From Volvox africanus (Eukaryota > Chlorophyta > Chlorophyceae > Chlamydomonadales > Volvocaceae), in the NCBI GenBank assembly GCA_030268105.1, contig BSDZ01000089.1:496001-560000 (forward strand): a stretch of 64,000 nt of DNA. The letters are read 5' to 3'. The notes beneath the pieces are model-generated. The model had not been told where the DNA came from. It did no database searches and saw only the letters and a program-made list of their open reading frames with translations. Shown here one piece after another: positions 25,208-36,016 of this stretch (positions within the stretch are counted from its first letter, which is position 1; the number at the start of each line of letters is the position of its first letter). A program made the translations under genes and the position numbers.

Positions 25208-25282
25208 CTCCCAACAGGCCGAAACGTATTTGATTACTTGGCCCACGTGCACGCAATCAAATACGTTTCGGCTTGTTGGGAG
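25208..25282. repeat. Inverted repeat, 28-bp arms
   Basis: The left arm 25208-25235 (CTCCCAACAGGCCGAAACGT...) and right arm 25255-25282 are reverse complements with one mismatch, around a 19-bp spacer that contains CACGTG. It could be a small folding transposon remnant or a hairpin. No coding context was found. Confidence 0.8.
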
Positions 25283-27867
25283 GCGCAGAATGACGCAGAA
25301 ACGAGACTGTATCAAACCCTTCTTCCTTTATGAGCTTTGGATTAGATTGATGTTTTCAATGGGCTGCCGAGTCCCGCTTGCCGCTTGCACGGCGGGCCCG
25401 ACAGCGGGCTCGTGGTCGTGCGGGGAAAGGAAGAGCGATTCGTTACCCAGATCTTACCTAGATTCTTTATCTAGATCTTACTTTTTGCTCATCCACCGAG
25501 TGAGACCATTCCGTAAATCCTCATACCGTGAAGATGCGCGTAAGTAACCGGATTTCATATTTTTAAATTTCCATCGTGTGAAAATGGTTTAGGGAGTTCA
25601 GGTTGGATCACCTAGATCATCCTAGATCTATTGGATCTATCGCGCCCGAGTCCATCCCCGGTGTAAGTGGTGGTGGTGGTGCTGCTGCTGCTGCACAAAC
25701 GGGTGGGCCAGCTTGATCTTGGGCCTCATGCCAGGCACGGATGAAAGGAGAGTAACAGCCCTGATTCGGGTCGCACGTCGCAGGAACCAGGACCTGCGAA
25801 AACGAAAGCTGGGATGGCGAGGGTCGGCAAGCCCTCCATTTGCCTCCCTCAGTCGAAGGCCCAGCATAGGATGCGCTTTAAAATTTACTTGGGTGCAGCC
25901 AAAGTGCAGAGAAAAGGGAGCAAGTCACATGATATTTATATCTAGCCGAAAACATCACGTATACCACTCAATGTCAGAGACAAACCCCCCTGCTCAATGT
26001 CGCACGGCGTACGTGACAACCAATATAATGATAAATGCACAACACAACTCCCAATGCCACGACACGTACCCTGAGCGAGAAATGTGCAGAGCCCTCCAGC
26101 ACACGGCAGCTGAATACAGGTTCTGCGGCTTCTAACGCAACGCAGAACCGAACGCAATCGCGCACGCTTTCAGTACGCACTGAAATGCCTCTGGGGACGC
26201 CTTGCACGCCGATATTGCCGAGACATCATTACGCCAATAGCATATGTGTCAGCTTTGCATCGGCCCCGCAATTATTACAACATGAGTCTCTGCACGAACA
26301 CCTGGACAAATTCAAACACAACGTGCGGCACTGTGTAATTTCTGCGCGTCACTACGTTGTGGTACTATGAGTGCTTAGGTAAAAACCGAGCGTAGGGCCC
26401 TGCAGGGACCTTCGAAGCCTTTGTAAGTTCCATATAAGCGCGGATTCTCGTAACACGTCACGTAGCCTGCTCGCTTAAATAACGGAACAATCAGCCTGGT
26501 TTTACTTCTCCTTAGCTTCCGGTATTTCGAATGATGTCCCGAACCGTTGTGCCTAAGCTGATGACGCATCAATGCCTGCTCAGGCTGATGCTGAACCAAG
26601 GTAATAAATGTCATGGACCCACGGGCGCCCGGAAGGACTAGTGGCCCTCCAACCAAGCTGCCCAGGGTGCCCGAACACCTGAGCTTGACCTTTCGCATGT
26701 GAATCTGTTATCACTATGTGGAAGCGATAATAAATTAATATGACAACCCTTATGATCCTCAGCCACTGGGGAAACAAGTGGTGGCAACGCTTGCATTCCC
26801 TGCGGAATTTCCGACCCATGGGTCAGCAGGGCTGATGTTACAGCTCGAGCCTAAGTGCTCGTCCTTCATAAGTATGAAGTTGCGAACTCTTTCTTGCCGA
26901 ATTATTCTCTCTATCGGAGTATTTCGGTCTATCCTCGGGTTTGCTGGAGTCAGATATGATGCGTCGTTCGCCCCTAGCCACAGGCCAATCTATCAGCCGC
27001 CTTATGGGGCTATGCACGGCATGTAGCGTCACTTTCACCACTAGTGCTGATAATGACCACTGCGGTCGCGACGGCCTTGGCCAGGAAGCTGGCAGCGGTC
27101 GTAGACGGCCGGCAGCCGATCAGCTGGCGGCGAAGGCTGAGCGGCTGCCCCTGCAGCATCCGGAGTCAGGACCATCGCATGGTGGGTTTGCATCTCGTTG
27201 TATCGGTATGGGAACCAGGCAAAGCCGCGCGACTAAGAGATATCACATCACGTCAGACTGGGTAAGCTAGTTGTACTTCCGCAATTACACGGAGAAGGAG
27301 CTGATAGGGGCGCCCGAGGCGCGTAAATGACATAACATCGTGATCTGTATGCATGGTGCTTAAGTGTCAGCAGCATCGGCGGATTAGCCCGAAGATCGTG
27401 ATGGGGATGTTCGGAGAAGTAGGAGAGTGTTGAGGAGTGATAGGAATGGTAACCGTGAAGGGTCCACACGGGAGCTGGCGTGTATGCACTGTAAAGAAAG
27501 CATTACAGCAGCAGGCACCGCTTCTGGTCTAGTGTACTCCTATTCGGAATACCGGGCTTTCAGTGAGGTCAGTGTGGTCGCATCATGGGTACGTCATGGG
27601 TATGCCATGGGTATGGGAGACCAAGACACGGGGCCGTCGTGCCAGAGCTACATTGCTCCTGTACACAGGGATGTTAGGAACGACACGCCCAGCATTGAAT
27701 CTCACAGCTGTTGAATAGCTGGCCTTGCATGCTGAGGCAACTGATGGCATACATGCATGAAAAGCAAACTGAACCGCCACAGACACATGCGCGAGCTTAA
27801 TGTTCCATCGGATGATTACCCGGCATGCACACCGACCTACAAACGCGGGCGCCACCGGCTGCAGGTG

Positions 27868-28151
27868 CACGGGAGGTCCTGGCCTTTCATTCCGTCCTGC
27901 AGGACCTCGGATCCGACAACCAGCGTGAGGGGAATGTGAGGCCGGCACTGGATGAGCGCGTAGTTGAGACGGAGAGTGAGAGTGGGGTAATCCGTGCCAG
28001 CGAGGCGCCTGGGGCTGGCCTTGAGAGTAACAGTAGCGACCTGGGCGGCAGGGGTGCGCCGGGAGCGGCGAAAGCATGCGGCAATAGTAGTGACGCATGT
28101 AGTCCAGCTGCTAGCGAACCGGCAACACGCATCGCTCCGTGGGGCCACTGA
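27868..28151 (+). other. Exon-like open segment, unassigned
   Basis: This is an open frame ending in TGA. It begins near a CTGCAG acceptor-like site and reads as a helical stretch (REVLAFHSVLQDLG), then Glu/Ser/Gly/Ala-rich sequence. The composition resembles a real C-terminal exon, but I could not connect it to upstream exons. The opposite strand also has an open frame here, so this may be a GC-composition artefact. Confidence 0.2.
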
Positions 28152-28712
28152 GACGGGATCAAGTTCGGGGACGGCCAGGGGCCAGTCCTAAGAAATGGGT
28201 GGAATCGGGGCCGCGCCTGGTGCGAGGATTCGATTTTGAATACAGTGTAGAAAAAGGGCTGATGAACTGAGAGCTCAACAGCGCCCATTCATGGGGACGG
28301 GTAGAGGGCAGGTCTGTTGCTCAAGGGACGGCTGAAGGTAGAGATTCGTGTCGTTTCATTTAGCCGGGTCGCACCTCAAGTGATTCCCTTCCACTTCTAA
28401 CTGTGATGCGTAATGTGCAACGGCACCTATGGGGATCAGGTTGTAAAGTCCGTGTATTTCAGTACACCAGTTCCCGGAGTCCAAGTGACAGGAGGCAGCA
28501 CGCTAAGGTTTTTTGATTACACAAATGTGAGCCTTTCCGTACCGCACATCTGTCCGGAGATGCGGGTCCAATGTTGGCCAGACAGCAGCACGTGCAAAAT
28601 TAGGGATGATCAGACCTTGCAGTCAACAGCGCTTTCAGCGCTGCTGGCAACGCTTAAGATATTTTGATGATTAAGTCTCTCTCATCGCGCAGCCCTTAAT
28701 GTCCCAATCACA

Positions 28713-29876
28713 TTACACTCTTCCCTGCTTAGAATAGGTACCGTCCTCGGTGCTGTAGAAAGTCACTCGGTCGGCGGGACATATCATGACTGGTCCATCA
28801 GTATGTTCCATCAGCAGCCGTAACCAGGTTCGTGCATCTTCCTCTGAATGGAGCTGTCGGAGCAAGAGAAATGACGCCGTTGTGCTAGCCGGTACGGTGT
28901 CGGTATACAAGTGATTCAGGTAGCAGGGTAACAGGGTAGGGCTGATGAAAACTCCTCTTCCTCCTCTTCCTCCTCTCTAGCCCCCAGCACAAGTCTCGCC
29001 ACCCCTATACGGGTATGCAACTCTGATGTACATGCATGACGAGGAAGCAGGTTTGGCGCCGCGCGGACTCTGCAGTCAAGCAGAATCAGACGACAAGTGT
29101 TGGTAGTCTTACTTTGAAGGCCGTGCCAGCTTTGTGGTCTGTGTGAAGTAAAGAACAAATGCAGTGGTTGGGACTGTCAGGTTATGCAGGTTTATGATAT
29201 CCACCGTGTAACCATCGGTGTCGTGATAGGCAAAAAAGACAACTACACGTTGTTTGGGGGATTTTGGGGTGGAGCTTCGGTCCAGACCGACTTTGGGGCG
29301 GCAAAGCCCCAACTTGTGTGTCAGGGTCTGCCTGCCTGCATTCGTGTGTGTGTGTGTATGTTTGTGTGTGTGTGTGTATAGGATAGGGTTATTTTACTTC
29401 ATCCGTGGCCACTACCTGGCAGTCCCAACCTTCCCCTGTGTTTCGGTGTACCTTCATCCATTCAAGCATGTTGACTTCTCGCAGGTCACTATAACCGGGA
29501 TCTAAACCGTCCATCAACATGGGGATATTTCTACCTTCTATCAGTGGAGGGATTCTTATCGCCCTCAGAGTCGGAAAAGATCCTGAAATTTCTTGGGACT
29601 CAGGAGGTGAATAGGAGTGTAATATGGCACAACTTTCAGGGTAGCATATTACTTAAAAAGTTCGTATTAGGTCATTTCTTTTTTCATGGTACTTTACTGC
29701 AAGTCAGCAAAAATCATTTTGACAACCTTTTGTAACCTAGCCATGCATCTACTCCGACTTTGCGCTAAACATTTCACTAACTGTATATACGAGTTTGGAG
29801 GACCTCTTACTTGCCCAAGATTGGCAATCGACAGTATCTTTGCGACCAACTCGTCCAGTTGGGTTATGTCGCGCAT
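28713..29876 (-). CDS. Possible small multi-exon gene of unknown function
   Basis: Several minus-strand segments look coding. They are 29876-29811 (ATG start, 22 codons, GTAAGA donor), 29582-29452 (after TTTCAG, ending AAG/GTACAC; rich in Pro, Leu, Met), one near 29.25-29.11 kb (hydrophobic, VVVFFAYHDTDGYTVDII), and a final segment ending at a TAA at 28713-28715. The phases do not all match as I read them, so a complete model is not possible. It would be divergent from the C2 gene at 30803. I do not recognise the product. Confidence 0.2.
29344..29380. repeat. GT-rich microsatellite
   Basis: A run of GTGTGTGTGTGTATGTTTGT-type sequence, low complexity and non-coding. Confidence 0.8.
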
Positions 29877-30802
29877 TCTAACATGCTATAAAAAGTAGGC
29901 TATATAAATTTCCCGGAAGCATATTCTCAATTGTAAAAATCCAACTATGTATCCTCGACGTGCCTCCTTGCTTATATGGAGGGACTACAACTTCTCGTTA
30001 TGCCTCAGGCCAGGCTTTGTGCATAGAGGCCTCAGGCGCAAGCTTGCGCCGCCTTTTCCTTAGGTTGAAAAATGCCATGTTATCGTGCAGATGGGGGGCG
30101 GTGTTCCCCAGCCTCTCAAGCACGTACTGCCCCCGAAACCAACCCGTACATACGGTGGTTCTTGCTTTGCGATGTGGATACAAAGTTTAACCTATTATGA
30201 ATTTGAAGCAGAATATTACAGACGGCTTGCGTGCCAATTCATGTTTGTGGAGTTACCGTGGTACGTTGGATCCTGGGGCCCCTAGATCCATGGGGCCGTA
30301 CTACCAGCCGAGTGTTGACCGGCCATCCTTACCTTAACATCGAAACATTGGCTAGTTTTGAGACAACATCTAAACTCTATCTGTGATCTCCTACAATGCA
30401 ACGATGATGCATGCCCTGGGTGAACTATGACTATACCAACATTTTTCATAGGGTTCATTGCGGGCTCCCCGATGCTGCAATCAAATCGATGCTTCTTCCG
30501 GAACCGTGTTATTTAGTTGTTGAGAGTGTGCTATAGAAACTTGTTGAATTACATCCCGTTAATTGTACGTCTCCTTTTAGCCAGCGTTTCGTAGTATCCA
30601 CGCTTCTCGGGGCAGGCTAATGGTGATAAAAGAGATCGTAATGGGCGTGCCACATACGTTACTCGATGTTGATATTGTAATCAGGGGTTGCGAGGTAGGC
30701 GTCATCTTCGTCCATCGAAGGCGTCTACCATCCTGCAGCGAGCCCATAGGATACAGAAACCATATTTTGGATTAGGTTTTGGGACAACCTTGTTTGCAAG
30801 CT

Positions 30803-33800
30803 ATGGCAGATCACATAGCCGTATCTATGCCCGTGCAGGGCCTTCCGCGGATGGACTTGGTTGGCCACGCCGACCCGTACGTCATCTTCAGGATCACGTC
30901 ACCCGACGGGGCTCAAGCCTTCAACTACAAATCCTCGGTCATTTATAACACCGGCGAACCCATATGGGACGAGGAGATCTGCTTGCGAAATGTGCCGCTA
31001 AATTCTCATTGCCTATTTCAGGTACCGATTGCGTGAAAAGGCGCCGATATGGGCGCGTGATACCCCTGTGGTTCCGATGGGCACGGCTCGCTATCCAGCA
31101 TCTTCCAAACCCTATATCAATTGTAAAGCCTTTCGTTTGACCGCGTTGCTCAGCCGCTGCGCGCGCCCGGGGGTGGCGGTTGCTATACTGAAGCATAAAT
31201 GCGGGTTGCTTCCGGTTTCGTCTTCCCCCCGTGGATCACCAAAGTATGTATGATGCAAGCACCTTGAGCCACACCGCTCATCGGTGACTGGGAAGCACAC
31301 CTGCAAGCGACGTAGGTGGATTACGAAACAAACGGACACACATGAAGAAGGCCTACTGCATCCAAACAGCTAACCGTACACGTGGTCCTTGGTCCTCATG
31401 GCCAGAAAACAAGTTGTGCACCCCCACGCAATGCTTACTGGCTATCCTGCTTCAATGCAACTCTTCACCAGATCATCGATAAGGATCACCTCAGCACCGA
31501 TGACGCCATTGGCTCTTGCCAGCTGATGCTGGATCTCGCAACCATCATGGCTACCTCGAGCAGCCCTAGCACAACCACGGCTACCGACAGCGCCTTAATA
31601 GAGACCACACAGAGGTCCCATGGGCCCTATCGTAAGGGCTATCAGCTACGGTTGCCCATTAAGGCCTCGCCGTGCGTTCCTGTGTCAGCTGGCTACCTTC
31701 TGCTGGCGGTGAGTGCATGCGTGATTTAGTCGCTTTCGCGATTGCGGTATGGAAAAGAGATCTCATATCGCAGCTGGACACTTGACAAACTCATCCGTAC
31801 TTGCTGCGCCATCCCTTCGGCTATATGTGCCCTTGCATGTCGCGCTCCTCTTCCCGTAAATGCCTGTGTGTTCTCGGGCATGTACATGGCCTGCTGCTTG
31901 CCAACTGAGCGGCCTCTTGGTACGTTGCGACTGGTTTTGCCGATAAATGCCGTTATATGCACGTACGGACCGCATGCGGCGGCATTATTGGAGTGCAGCT
32001 GAGCTTTCGGAGTCCCTCCCTGCCACCCGGGCCGCTACTGCATTGCGGACCCGTGCAGTACCGGATTTCCATTTCCACACTGGCCGGTGAGTGGGGGTTT
32101 ACCTGACTGCGTGGATTGTTAGGATCCGGGAAGGGGAGAGAGCTCCCCAGAGGACACCCGCCACAGAGATGAGTAGGGAGCCATAGAGAAGTGGCCGAGC
32201 GGACGTGCATGTGGGACAGGCACAGCCCGTACTTACAGCCCGTGCCAAGGTCCCCATTCCGTCTAATGGTTTGAAAGTATTCTCATTCTTGATACCTGAA
32301 AAAGCATGGGGGGGGACGTGAATGCCAGGGCCAGAAAGGAACATCTATTCGTTTTCACATGGTGAAAGTGCGCGTGTTCTTAGGAAGGTTTTGTTGTCGA
32401 TGTGTTGAGGGGGAAGGCATTGCCTGTGCGTGTCCAAGGTGGGAAAAAGGCGGGGTAGGCACTAGGCGGCGTGAGCAGGAGGAGTGCTGCCAGTAGGGGT
32501 GTGCGCTAAGGCTGCCATTAGCCAGGACCGGGGAGGTCCTGGTTACTAATGGTCGTAACGATGCTTAACAGAGAGAGTGGTGCTTTCTTTACTTCTATTC
32601 CTTACGTCACCTCATTCCCGACTCGAAAATCCCTTGCCACGCGCTGGTCGGAATTGGGCATCAAGCGTTAGATTCTGCTCTTTAATCGTCTTAGCAGCGG
32701 AGCTTTGGCTTCGTCCCTTATGATCATGCCACTGCTCCGAAGGCGTTATCACACGGCAAAGCCAGGAGGATGGCTTCCTGGCCTTCGCGGCTTACAAGCT
32801 CAACCTGGCAGGTCTCCCGAACTTCTTCCCTGCCGGCGCTTCAGCTCACTGGAACACGTCCTACAATAAGGCGCGCCAGGTGCGAAAACAGACCAGTACT
32901 CATTGTCCTAGGGTCTCCGTACCCTCGGGCCGAGCCGGGCCGGGCCGAGCCTTCATGGCCTTCATTATTGTGTTTTTCCAATGGCGAGGAAGGGTATTGT
33001 TACCTCCGGTCCCCAAATCATCGCGCCAGCCTGTATACCTCTACACCCCTCCCAAATTGCTGCACTGTTTCTGCGACTTTCAGGTCTTCGGCAGTCGGAC
33101 ACTGGTGCAGGCGGTACGGGCGCAGCACGCCTTAATCTATCAAGACGGAGGCCAAAGGGTGGGAATCTATGGCGCGCCGGCACTGCGTGTATGATGCCGT
33201 TCAGACAGACTCAGTGCCGGCTATGGAGAAGGAAATCTTTTGGGATGGGCTATGTTGCTGTAATGATGCCTTGATGTGTAAATGGACACCCGTGGTGTTT
33301 GTGGGAGGTGAAGGGGACCTGCTGTTGTGGCATGGCGTGAGATTCCCAAACGACGGATTCCCTGGATGTCGTGTGCCATGCACTCATCTACCAACCCTTA
33401 AGATGCCGTATGAAGTGCCATAACCCTTATGGATGAGTCCAATCAACAAACGCGCCCAGACGCATCGCCGCCATTCAGACGAGCCGAGGGGTACTGCGTG
33501 GCGGCGGGGACTTCGTGTTCCTGCTGCGAGGTGGGGTTCGAGCCAAACAACGGCGCTACTACACGTACGTGCTCATGGGTGATGGCAGTCTATGTTTCAG
33601 TGAGACTGGCGCCAAGTTCTTCTCCGACATCATGTCCAAGCACGCCATGCACGCGGGCTGCGCCGAAAGGGTAAGGTTTGGATGCATAGGATCGTTGGAC
33701 TTGGTGGAGTGCATTTTACGCATGGACATGGATTGTAGTTGAGTTTTTTGTGTGCATGTTGAAAGACTATCCAACTCTGCTTCTCAACCCACCCCTTCAG

Positions 33801-34157
33801 GTGGTCTATGCTGGTGAGTTCTGCCTGCTACCTGGAAAGCTTGCCGCAACGTACATGTCAGGTGCTAACATTCAGGCGGTGGTAGCAGTGGACGCTGCAG
33901 CGTCCCTCGCGGAGGCGGAGGCGGAGGCAGCAGACGCGACCGCTGAACTGGAGGGCATTGGTGGCGAACAGGCAGGCGACTGGATGCTGGTGGTGGACAA
34001 CAACTCGGGCACCTACGCGCCACCCGCAGGGCAGCTGCCGGTGTTTGCGGCGCTGCTGCAGCACAACTTTGCCGGCCTGCGGGTGGAGGTGCTTGCAGTG
34101 GGTGACGTGCGGCTGACTGCGCTACAAGCTCGTGTGCCCAGCCGCCACGCTGTATGA
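30803..34157 (+). CDS. C2-domain protein with conserved C-terminal Ser-Gly-Thr-Tyr-x-Pro domain (434 aa)
   Basis: Six exons join in phase: 30803-31021, 31472-31708, 31999-32086, 32743-32879, 33084-33158, 33479-33670, then the terminal exon 33801-34157. The first two form a C2 domain. Asp18, Asp24, Asp76, Asp78 and Asp84 (MDLVGHADPYV and IIDKDHLSTDD) match the five calcium-binding aspartates, so Ca2+-dependent lipid binding is likely. The middle part has FLAFAAYKLNLAGLPNFF and a WNTSY motif. The C-terminus has the YAGEF and DNNSGTYAP motifs (near residues 319 and 383-390), which I associate with an uncharacterised C2 family of algae and fungi. No catalytic motif is seen. The acceptor at 32743 (GAAG) is the weakest junction. 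No signal peptide or membrane helix is present. Start chosen: ATG at 30803, just before the first C2 strand. Confidence 0.75.
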
Positions 34158-34908
34158 TTCGACCAGGATTGGACAGGAGCGAGGTGGGGCCCGGGGCATG
34201 TCTGACTACCACAGCCTGGGCATGAAGGAGGAAGACCAGGAAAGAAGACAGCAGGCTGGGGGAGAGCAGAAGGCGTACGGAGCATGGCGTCATGTCAAAG
34301 TTGCGTTTGCTGGGTCTTGTACGGTGCCTTGCATGCTTATCTGTTCTGTAGCCCATAAACCCTGGAAGCATGCCGTGACGAGGCTAAGTATGGCTCCATC
34401 CCTCATTGACGAAGCCACCACGGCGGCACAGGTGCCAAAGACGTGGGGCTGGTGGACGTGGGCTGATTGGGGAGGCCTAACCCGAAGGAAGCCCAAATCT
34501 TAGGGACTGCATTGGGCGGATACCAATAATGTGAGGGTCGGGTTGAATATGCGTCTCCTATACAGTTGATGCACGTTCATATGTCGCGTCATAAGCTCTA
34601 TAGGCACAGAATAGGGAACTGCATGTCTTTAGTAGACACATAGAGGTAGCAACTTGCGGATCGTGGGAAATACCAGCACGTTGGCCATGTCAAGATGTTA
34701 TATACGGTTATCTTTAATTGGCTGTGTCAGTTCGTTAAAAGGTCTTCATATTTATGCTGGAGCTCGTTATGGGCTGCGAGTGACAGGCTGTCAGCGAATG
34801 ACTTTGACGGAAAGTGTCGCTGACGGCCAGATGCAGATCTGAAGGAGAGGAGGCACAGTATGGTACGTTATGCGGCACGTATGGCGGACGGTGGATGGTC
34901 ATTGCTAA

Positions 34909-34913
34909 TGTAA
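34909..34913 (+). terminator. Candidate TGTAA poly(A) signal of the C2 gene
   Basis: TGTAA about 750 nt after the C2 gene stop and about 1.1 kb before the kinase start. This matches the volvocine poly(A) signal, but the motif is short. Confidence 0.4.
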
Positions 34914-35070
34914 AGAATCAGTGTAGTGGTCTGTGTGGGTCTTGAAACAGAGTCTTAACATTTTTCATACATTGGCTGTGGTATTTCGTACTTGAGGGCT
35001 ATCACTGTTTCTGCTCAGCCATGTGGTTTGGAAGCCTGTGGGTGTGGAGAAACAGTGACATGAAAGCATG

Positions 35071-35126
35071 TATATAGATATATATGTATGTATGTATATG
35101 AGTGTGTGTGTGTATGTTTGTGTGTG
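35071..35126. repeat. TATG / GTGT microsatellite
   Basis: TATATAGATATATATGTATG-type sequence followed by GTGTGTGTGTATGTTTGTGTG, low complexity in the intergenic spacer. Confidence 0.85.
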
Positions 35127-36016
35127 AATACCTGAAAATGGAACATAACCCTCTATGATTATTTAAAGAACTAAGGAGTATTGCACCAATGAGTTCGCCA
35201 AGTGTGAGCACGTCACATTGTATACCTGCTGCAAAATGTGACAGCCGAAGTCTGTGCCGCCTGTCTCGGATTGTACAATTCATGGGCTTCGTGTCCGTTT
35301 AAAAATACTGCTGGTGAAGAGCTCTCCATAATGCCATTATGCGGCCACTGCGCAATCGAGGTACTTGGTATCGAGGTACTTGTCGGGAGTGGCTAGTCGC
35401 TGTGCGTAATTGGACATGCGTGCAGAGTCAAGGAACCCCCGGCACGTACGGTGATAAAAGAATGGCTCACGTGATGAGAGGCCGAAAAGAGGTCTATTAG
35501 GGCGTCCAGTTACGGCCAGACGTGCACCTCACAATCGAGTCTATGGGGGTAAGCGACGGTGGACGTCCCTACCCCAATCCTTAACTATAATAGGTGCCCT
35601 TAACACCTATCCTTAACTATGATAAGCATTCTAAACAGACAGCAGATCCACCGTCGCGTTGTCTATCTGTTACAGGGTTACAGCCAACTCTTATAGCCAA
35701 CTGTTCTGCTGTACAAACGGCTGCAAGCATGCAGCAGCTGTAGACAGCATATTGCCTTGCCATTCCGCCACATTACTTTGTCCGCACTATGAGGAAGTAT
35801 TGTTTGTCCAACGGTGCATGCTGATCAAGCCTCATTTCTTGTAATTAACACCACAGGCTGCCCACGCGGATTGTGCAGCCACGGGGGCATTCCGTCTGAG
35901 AATGAAACTAAATATGCGATTATTAAGAAACAAAATATTCAGTTCTTGAATACTTTGCCAGAGTGCATGGTCATGTTTAGCCATTGCAGAAATCTTCTGG
36001 AGCGGCATCCAATGAG

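Larger units (their letters stand above)
24639..28712. other. Upstream region of the giant gene, no assigned gene
   Basis: It should include the promoter and 5' UTR of the minus-strand giant gene next to 24638; no TATA box stands out. It holds the inverted repeat at 25208-25282, clusters of TAGATC-like repeats near 25.44-25.63 kb and a short GGT/GCT repeat near 25.67-25.69 kb. ORFs are short and conflicting. The only stretch with some protein character is 27868-28151. Confidence 0.35.
34158..36016. other. Spacer between the C2 gene and the kinase gene
   Basis: The first part should be the C2 gene 3' UTR and the last part the kinase promoter and 5' UTR. It contains a TATG/GTGT microsatellite at 35071-35126 and short direct repeats (TCGAGGTACTTG twice near 35.36 kb; CCTTAACTAT twice near 35.6 kb). 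No coding segment is supported. Confidence 0.5.
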
